64,000 bases of DNA, taken from the NCBI GenBank assembly GCA_009801085.1, contig VNWV01000002.1:1612001-1676000 (forward strand), read 5' to 3'. Both the position numbers and the translations under genes were made by a program. How positions within the stretch are numbered: position 1 is the stretch's first letter; each line of letters begins with the position of its first letter. This stretch comes from Lasiodiplodia sp. COLG20. Taxonomy: Eukaryota > Ascomycota > Dothideomycetes > Botryosphaeriales > Botryosphaeriaceae. Shown here one piece after another: positions 58,189 through 64,000 of the stretch. The notes below the pieces were generated by a model. That model saw only the letters and a list, made by a program, of their open reading frames with translations, did no database searches and was not told the DNA's origin.

Positions 58189-59643
58189 CTACAACAAAGA
58201 CCTAACATCCGGCCCGCCCTTCTTCCCCTCCTCCCTCCGCAACTGCTCCACCGTCTCCTCATACACCGCATACGCATGCGCCTCGGCATCATGCCCCAAC
58301 AACCACTCCTCCCGCGGCAACCTGACGGCCTCGGGCTCCCTCAACACCTTATCAAAATCCGCCTTGTGCCAGCGATCCCTCGTCGTCTCGCCCGTCTTCT
58401 GCGCCCTCCGCACGCGCTCGTACCGTATCCTTTCGTACGCCCGCAGCGCCTCCCTGACATACCCCCCCTTCTTCTCCCCCCTCCTCTTCGCAGCCGCCAT
58501 CTCCAAACACACCGCCACCGTCACCCCATCCTCAACCGCCTGACTCGCGCCCTGAATCGACGTCGGCAGAAACGGGTGCGCCGCGTCGCCCAGCAGCGCG
58601 ATGCGGCCTCCCGGCGACACCCACGTGCGCAGCGGGTCGCGGTACACGAGCTTCCAGTCGACGAGGCGGTCGGGTGGTGTGGCGGCCACGATGGCGCGGA
58701 CGGTTGGGTGCCAGGTGGACAGGCAGGAAAGCGCGTCGGCGACGGAGCCGGGGAAGGACCACGATTCGGTGATGTCGGACGTGTCGGGGTGCGTGCAGAC
58801 CCAGCTGAAGAAGGTGCCGGATTTGAGGGAGGCGGCGAGGAAGTGGATGTCTGGGCCTGGGGTGGGTGGGTTAGTGGGGAGGAGGGGAGAAGGGGGAGAA
58901 TGGGGCGTACCGAGCCAGCCTGTGTGCGTGTCGCCGTTCTCGACGAGGTGTTTGGTTAGAGGGTTCTTGGCCAGGTCGTCGGACGGGAACCACGCGCGCC
59001 AGATGGCGTAGCCGGAGCTCTTGGGCTTGTCTTCCTGGCCCAGGACGATGGTGCGCGCCGTCGAGCGCACGCCGTCGGCCGCCAGCACCGCGTCGGCTGT
59101 GTAGCGCTTCCTCTCCTTCTCCTTCTTCTTCTCGCCCTCCTGCTGCCCGCCGTCCTCCTCCTCCCCCGCTGCGGCAGCAACCTCAACAACCACCCCCGCC
59201 TCCCCCTCCTCCTCAAAATACTCCACCACCCTCTCCCCCAACCTAATCTCCACCCCCACACTCACCGCATACTCCCACACCACGCCATGAATCTCGCCCC
59301 TCTGCCCATTAAACTTCTTCCCACCGCCCCTCTCCAGTTCCTCCTCCTCCCAGACTTGCGTCAGCACGTGCTCGCCGTCCCACCGGTTAAACACGAGTTC
59401 CTTCGACCGGTGGCACAGCGGGTCCAGCGCCGCCTCCACGCCCGGCCACCGCCGGAAGACGCGTCCGGCGTTGTGGCCGAACGAGATGATGTCGCCGAGG
59501 GGCTTGAGGGAAGTGAAGGAGTCGAGCAGCGTGACGGCGTGGCCGTGCCGGACGCATTCGATGGCCGCGGTGAGGCCGGCGAAGCCGGCGCCGATTATTA
59601 GGACGGTTGTTTTGGGGTGGGTTTGGGGGGTGGGGGTGGACAT
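58189..59643 (-). CDS. FAD-dependent aromatic-type monooxygenase
   Basis: Two exons (59643-58911, 58856-58189; intron of 54 bp with cactaac branch) give 466 residues. Because the intron is a multiple of three and has no stop, the frame also reads through, but splicing restores LGPDIHFLA. Motifs of the salicylate-hydroxylase-like group are intact: GAGFAG (18-23), LAADGVRS, and GDAAHPFLP. A highly charged low-complexity insert (Gly/Glu/Lys-rich, about residues 160-180) precedes the DG motif. It should hydroxylate a small aromatic or cyclic substrate using NAD(P)H and O2, in the cytosol. Confidence 0.9.
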   Translation of the reverse strand: MSTPTPQTHPKTTVLIIGAGFAGLTAAIECVRHGHAVTLLDSFTSLKPLGDIISFGHNAGRVFRRWPGVEAALDPLCHRSKELVFNRWDGEHVLTQVWEEEELERGGGKKFNGQRGEIHGVVWEYAVSVGVEIRLGERVVEYFEEEGEAGVVVEVAAAAGEEEDGGQQEGEKKKEKERKRYTADAVLAADGVRSTARTIVLGQEDKPKSSGYAIWRAWFPSDDLAKNPLTKHLVENGDTHTGWLGTPHSPPSPLLPTNPPTPGPDIHFLAASLKSGTFFSWVCTHPDTSDITESWSFPGSVADALSCLSTWHPTVRAIVAATPPDRLVDWKLVYRDPLRTWVSPGGRIALLGDAAHPFLPTSIQGASQAVEDGVTVAVCLEMAAAKRRGEKKGGYVREALRAYERIRYERVRRAQKTGETTRDRWHKADFDKVLREPEAVRLPREEWLLGHDAEAHAYAVYEETVEQLRREEGKKGGPDVRSLL

Positions 59644-60629
59644 TGTTTTGATCTGTTTTTTCTTTTTTTTTTTTGGGAAAATTACTTTGGTTGCTTGGAT
59701 GGAAGGAACCGCGAGAGGAGAGAATGAGAGATGCTTGCAGTCAGGAGCGACGAGTCAGTGATTCACAAAGTAAATATTATTTAGACATAAAAGAGGTCGC
59801 GACACGCGTCGAGGCACAATGCGGGGCCCCGCATGGTGACCACGCGGGTGTTGGAAGTGGGTGTGTCCTTGCCGGTGCGGAATTGCCGATGGCTGCGTGG
59901 CTGGGGTTTGATGGCGTCTGGACCAGGGGGTTGCCTGGTAGCGTCACAGCAACAGGGTCTGCTGCCCCGTTGGCTGGCGTCGGATGGATCGTTCCGGAGC
60001 GGTAAGTGCTGAGTGGTTGATAGGCCCAGGCAAGCTTGGACTCCCCCTCCCCGCAAACCAACTCCACACCCCTGCACCACCCCGCAACTCCACAAATTCC
60101 CTAACGCACTCCCAGGGTCCAAGCTCCACTAGCTTTGTCTAGCTTCTCGTTCAAGAACATCATCGACAATAATCAGACTGCCATGCTCGCCTCATTCTAC
60201 CATCTTTGGTACGATATTTTCTGTCTTCAACGTCGACTGTGCGCTCCGCCGGCACTTGATGTCACTTTTTGGTCACTACAAGCATGCTGTGGGGCATTCC
60301 GGGAACGAGTGGGTCATTTCGGTAAATGCTCCTGCGTTTGCAGTTGTGAGAGCGTTACTAGTGTAATTGGGAGAGGGTTAGAGATTTTAGGTACATGTGA
60401 AGGGATCTTGCGTAAAGGAAGTCTGACATCTGACAATTCAACTGGACTGGTCGATTCCGCACCACATGGGCTTAATTATCTGACAATGGCTGAAACTTTA
60501 CCGTGCCTCCGTACACATAGACCTGAGTGAATTTTATGATTTTGCCACACAGATCAATTAAAACTACGTACATCAGTGTAAATTTCTCCCATACCCTATG
60601 TGATTCATCAACCATCAGAATAGATCCCA
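59644..60629. other. intergenic stretch
   Basis: No gene supportable. The left end holds the promoter of the monooxygenase gene, with a poly-T run just upstream of its start (59661-59675). Confidence 0.4.
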
Positions 60630-62803
60630 TCAATAGATGACGAACTCTTTGATTTCGTGAAGCTTTTTCTCCGCCGTCATTCTTTGCAATTCATTAGCCC
60701 ACGATTTGAATGACTCCGACTTCCTGCCACAAACATATCTGAAAACTCCAAATCTTTCGTATTTTTCCTGCTCTTCATGTGTCTGTCTTAGAAGAAGGCC
60801 AGTGGCGGCACACGATTTTGGATAGACCATCATAACTACTGCGATGAATTGTTGCGTACCAGTTTGAGGATCAGTCATTTCATCTGGGCACACACGAGCC
60901 GCACTGTTGCCTGGTGCTCCATGTATTTCTGATAAGACATGAGGGATACCTCCCAGCAAGGCTTTCGCCATATCTATCGAAGCTGGCCAGTATGGAGCAC
61001 GAAGACGTATATACCCACCTGAAAGTTCGCCGGTGAGGTCCATTTCAACATGGCTCGGCTCATCGCTCACTACTTCGGCCACAGGATAAAAGTCCCCAAG
61101 AGAAGTGGAATAATTGTGGGGAGAGCCAAACAATGCGATCGGCGATCTCGTTGATAACCAGGTCCAGGTCGGTACCGGTATTTGTGCGGGTCTACCAGGA
61201 TGAGAAGACGCTGTTACCAGGCCCCAGTCAACCTCCCAGAGCAGTTGATAGAGCAGTCGGCTCTTCCAAAGACCTGCGAGATAGGTATCCTTGACGACTG
61301 ACTGCATCCTTTTAGCTAGACCAGCTATCGCTATGGGACGATCCGTCTCCTTTGTGAAATCCGATGGGGAATAACCGTGAATTGTGTTGTTCCACTCGTT
61401 GTAGATATGGGTTAACTCTGCCGATCGATCGCTATCGGACATTAAAGAACCTTTCTTTTCGAAAGCTTCTATCCGCCGAATAAAAGATTTATACCTGCGA
61501 GTATCGCTCCCACGGCCAGACCATTGAGGCCAGTCAAAAGGGAACTCTGTGTCCCTGAGACATCGACATTCCCAAAAGACCCCAGCTTCAGTGAAATTGA
61601 GTTGCCTTGGGGACAGTTCCCGCTCTTGTGTAACCCAGCCCCTTCTTCCAAGGAGACTTTCGTTGACATAGGTCTTCCACAAGTCCTGTCGGAAGAGTAG
61701 ATATGGAGTGAAAGTATCTTCCCCACCAGTCTCACCGTGCTGCCGTATGTCTGCTTCAAAGGGCTGGACACACTTCACTTTACGCTCAAGAAAAAGCCCA
61801 ACCGAAGAGTTTTTTGCTCCCGTCGCGGCTATGTTGAGGTAGGACTTGCTGTAAACCGTATCCATGGTTTGGGACTCTCTTTTCCAATCCTCATCGCAGT
61901 CCTGTTGGATACATAGCGAGTCGATCCATAGGTATCTGATGCTGAGTTTCCTTGCTGTGATGACTGCCTCGCGGAATGTCTTCGGGAGCTCCTTAACTGC
62001 CCATCCACTGCTGAGCCGCTCGCATGTCTCGGAACTTTTCAGTAGGCAGGGCACTTCGCCACCCCAACAATGCGAGAGCGTCGCATAGTTTCCTGTAGGA
62101 ATGTCTGCTCTTGGCTCCACCAAAAGCACACGATCCTCTGCGGGCTCTAGATTCATGAGAATTTCGACATCGATCAGCCGTGTGGGTTTCTCAAACGAAT
62201 GAGGGTTGCAATTGCAATCATCATGTGTAGATAAGCATTCCGACAACCATCGCTGGATGACCCTCCACGTGGCTTCGTTGTCTGTTGTTTCAGGTAGACC
62301 TCCGAGCATATTTTGATATAAATCCTGGGTATCGTACTTTTCTTGAACGTCTACTGGTTATTACAAATTATTCAAACGCTCCCATCCAGCATTTTGGTAC
62401 AAGAAATCTTACCGGAAGATCGCATGAGCGCGAATCCCGGCATGGATCCAGATCCACCATGTACAGGGGAACGATAAAGCTCAAAACCCAAGAACTCTTT
62501 ACCCTCCGAGTTCACGTCCCAGTGCCAGCGGTAGTCCATCCTGTTATACGGTATGTCGTAAAGCGAGATGCACAACTGAGCGCAAAGTATACACCCAGAC
62601 TCCGCTGATTTGATCATAGAGTGGTGATATACAAATCCCATATGTACCCCGTTCGGGTTATTGGGTGATCGGTCGGAAATGGTTGCGAATGTATCTTGAC
62701 ACCTTTTGCAGAAGAATTTCTCGTTCCGTCGAGTGGTCTGCACGTGGGATTCCGCATCAGAAAAAATGCCATCCTGAACGTGGCTCTCTAAATCTTGGGA
62801 CAT
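60630..62803 (-). CDS. HET-domain protein (heterokaryon incompatibility type)
   Basis: Two exons (62803-62413, 62353-60630) give 704 residues. Residues 1-150 have a CxxC pair (FFCKRCQDTF) and a CILCAQL stretch, typical of the region before the HET domain. The HET domain follows: NYATLSHCWGG (about 219-229), then FREAVITARKL, RYLWIDSLCIQQD and NIAATGAKNSSVGLF. GRRGWVTQERELSPRQ is the usual post-HET block. Such proteins trigger cell death on recognition of non-self; no partner domain (NACHT, repeats) is fused here. A weaker upstream ATG lies in hydrophobic sequence that I consider non-coding. Confidence 0.9.
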
Positions 62804-63675
62804 TATAGGCTGGACGAATGCGCAGTTACTCTGAGTCAACGAGGATGTCAAATAAGCATAGAAAGAAGTTGATGTGCGAGATGATAACTCGTGTTCAATC
62901 CAGCAAGCAAGAAAATGGATGTGGAAGAGAAAGAATAATACGTGGGTCGAGGCCCGTATTTGACAGCTGGCATGCATGCAGCCACACAATTGGCATGTGA
63001 CGCTTATTGCAGGAACGGAGTTGGTTGGACAACCTACGAAACCTTTCAGCCCCCCGTACACCCTATCGGAGCTAGGTAAGTGGAGCGTCTAGCTTAAAGG
63101 AAAGAAACCCTTGTCTGGAAGGTTAGCCGATAGCGAACATACACACATTCACGTCGCCGGTAGTAAGATTCGTTAAGTGCTGTATTCGATTGCGAAGAAA
63201 ACAAAAAGAATTTCGAACAAGCGAATGCGGCCCGAGCCGAGCGTTTTGTTTGATTTATGGGTCCAAAGCAAAAAACGAAGGCACGCGCGCTGATTCGTCA
63301 GCCTAGAGGCTTAATTATCCTGAAAAGCTTCGAGAACTGAGCGCATAATTATTTTCTAGCAATTCCCGATAAGTATCCAAATGGCTGCGGATTGTGGTCG
63401 TTACACGGAGCTTTTCTACTTACAAAGAGTGCATAGTGGTTTGCTAGCGGGTGCAGCCGCATCTGACGCTTTTCCCTGTTAGGTAAATGCTTCATGGTCG
63501 GACAAGCCCCGCACAGACAGCGGCGTCGGATATGGACTGGGATGGTGGGGTAAGTATAACTGCCGAACGACCTCAAGTCTTGTACCTACAATTCAGCGCG
63601 TCTCCTCTTTCTCTTCTTCATTTTCCCCAGCTGCAGTCAATTTTAGAAAGATTTCGATCCCCTCAGCATGACAAA
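62804..63675. other. intergenic stretch
   Basis: No gene supportable. It holds the divergent promoters of the HET gene and the P450 gene at the right edge. Confidence 0.4.
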
Positions 63676-64000
63676 ATGGCGCTCAATGCTTTCGTCCCAG
63701 CGATTTTCAGCTCTTCCTACTTTTGGCCCTCTCTCATTTTCTTAATCATCTTGACACCCATCTTCACCATACTCTACGACATCACACTATGGCGACGCAT
63801 GCCGCCCGGCCCCCCACCTCTGCCCTTCATCGGAAACAAACACCAGCTCCCCAAATCGCAACCGTGGCACCAATTCGCCGCCTGGGCGCAAACCTACGGC
63901 CCCATCTTCACCCTCTGGATCGGACGCCGTCCCACCGTGGTCATCTCCGACCCACAAATCGCCGCCGAGCTGCTCGAAAAACGCAGCAACAAGTACTCCT
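63676..64000 (+). CDS. cytochrome P450, 5' part, cut by window edge
   Basis: An open frame of 108 residues runs off the window. A membrane anchor (WPSLIFLIILTPIFTILYDI) is followed by the Pro hinge RRMPPGPPPLPFIGN and HQFAAWAQTYGPIFTLWIG, the N-terminal pattern of microsomal P450s of the OrdA/CYP620-like kind. Haem-binding and I-helix regions lie outside the window. Confidence 0.85.
   Translation, partial: MALNAFVPAIFSSSYFWPSLIFLIILTPIFTILYDITLWRRMPPGPPPLPFIGNKHQLPKSQPWHQFAAWAQTYGPIFTLWIGRRPTVVISDPQIAAELLEKRSNKYS

Noticed and set aside
60135..60530. 131-residue plus-strand frame
   Set aside because: No recognisable domain, many Cys from composition and no splice or promoter context.
1..64000. 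CRISPR arrays, bacterial operons, rRNA genes, complete tRNA genes
   Set aside because: Searched by eye and none seen; the window is eukaryotic nuclear DNA.

Overview
The window is from a filamentous ascomycete (Pezizomycotina, possibly Dothideomycetes; the class is a guess). Genes are split by short introns of about 40-110 bp with GT..AG ends and CTAAC/CTGAC-like branch sites. The gene families are typical of such fungi: HET, NACHT-ankyrin and HeLo-type proteins, Zn2Cys6 regulators, cytochromes P450, an MFS exporter and a nudE homologue. Several stretches carry C-to-T changes in a CpA context, as left by repeat-induced point mutation (RIP).

Layout. 1-12.8 kb: a STAND-like protein with a helical N-terminus, an inverted fragment of the same gene, a small secreted six-cysteine protein, a UPF1/NAM7-type helicase pseudogene and an intact alpha/beta-hydrolase-NACHT-ankyrin receptor. 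13-17.4 kb: an NAD(P)-dependent reductase and a Zn2Cys6 regulator. 18-20.3 kb: two BTB proteins, head to head. 22-26.6 kb: nudE and a mitochondrial-carrier-family protein (probably peroxisomal). 27.7-31.9 kb: a 1327-residue protein that I read as HeLo-like helices, a pseudokinase, IQ motifs and a trypsin-like protease. 32.8-34.1 kb: the TRAPP subunit Trs20 and mitochondrial ribosomal protein mL60, sharing a 189-bp divergent promoter. 34.9-46.2 kb: an array of eight BTB or BTB-like genes, four with a C-terminal CxxC...CxxC zinc ribbon. 46.6-50 kb: an NDUFA4/B12D-like mitochondrial protein and an MFS transporter. 50.3-52.1 kb: a gene with a RIP-damaged 5' end next to an AT-shifted block. 52.2-64 kb: a Zn2Cys6 regulator, a P450, an FAD monooxygenase, a HET-domain protein and the start of a second P450.

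Findings that stand out. A family of fold-back elements of about 230 bp with TA flanks occurs seven times, and every copy lies at or just behind the 3' end of a gene. One copy forms the last codons of the carrier gene, whose older 3' end survives displaced behind the element. The MLKL-like HeLo-pseudokinase fused to an apparently intact serine protease is the best candidate for an undescribed cell-death protein. Self/non-self recognition genes of four architectures (STAND-like, NLR, HeLo-kinase-protease, HET) share this window.

Exon boundaries were read by eye from splice signals and reading-frame phase. Each full gene model gives an uninterrupted frame, but none was checked against RNA.
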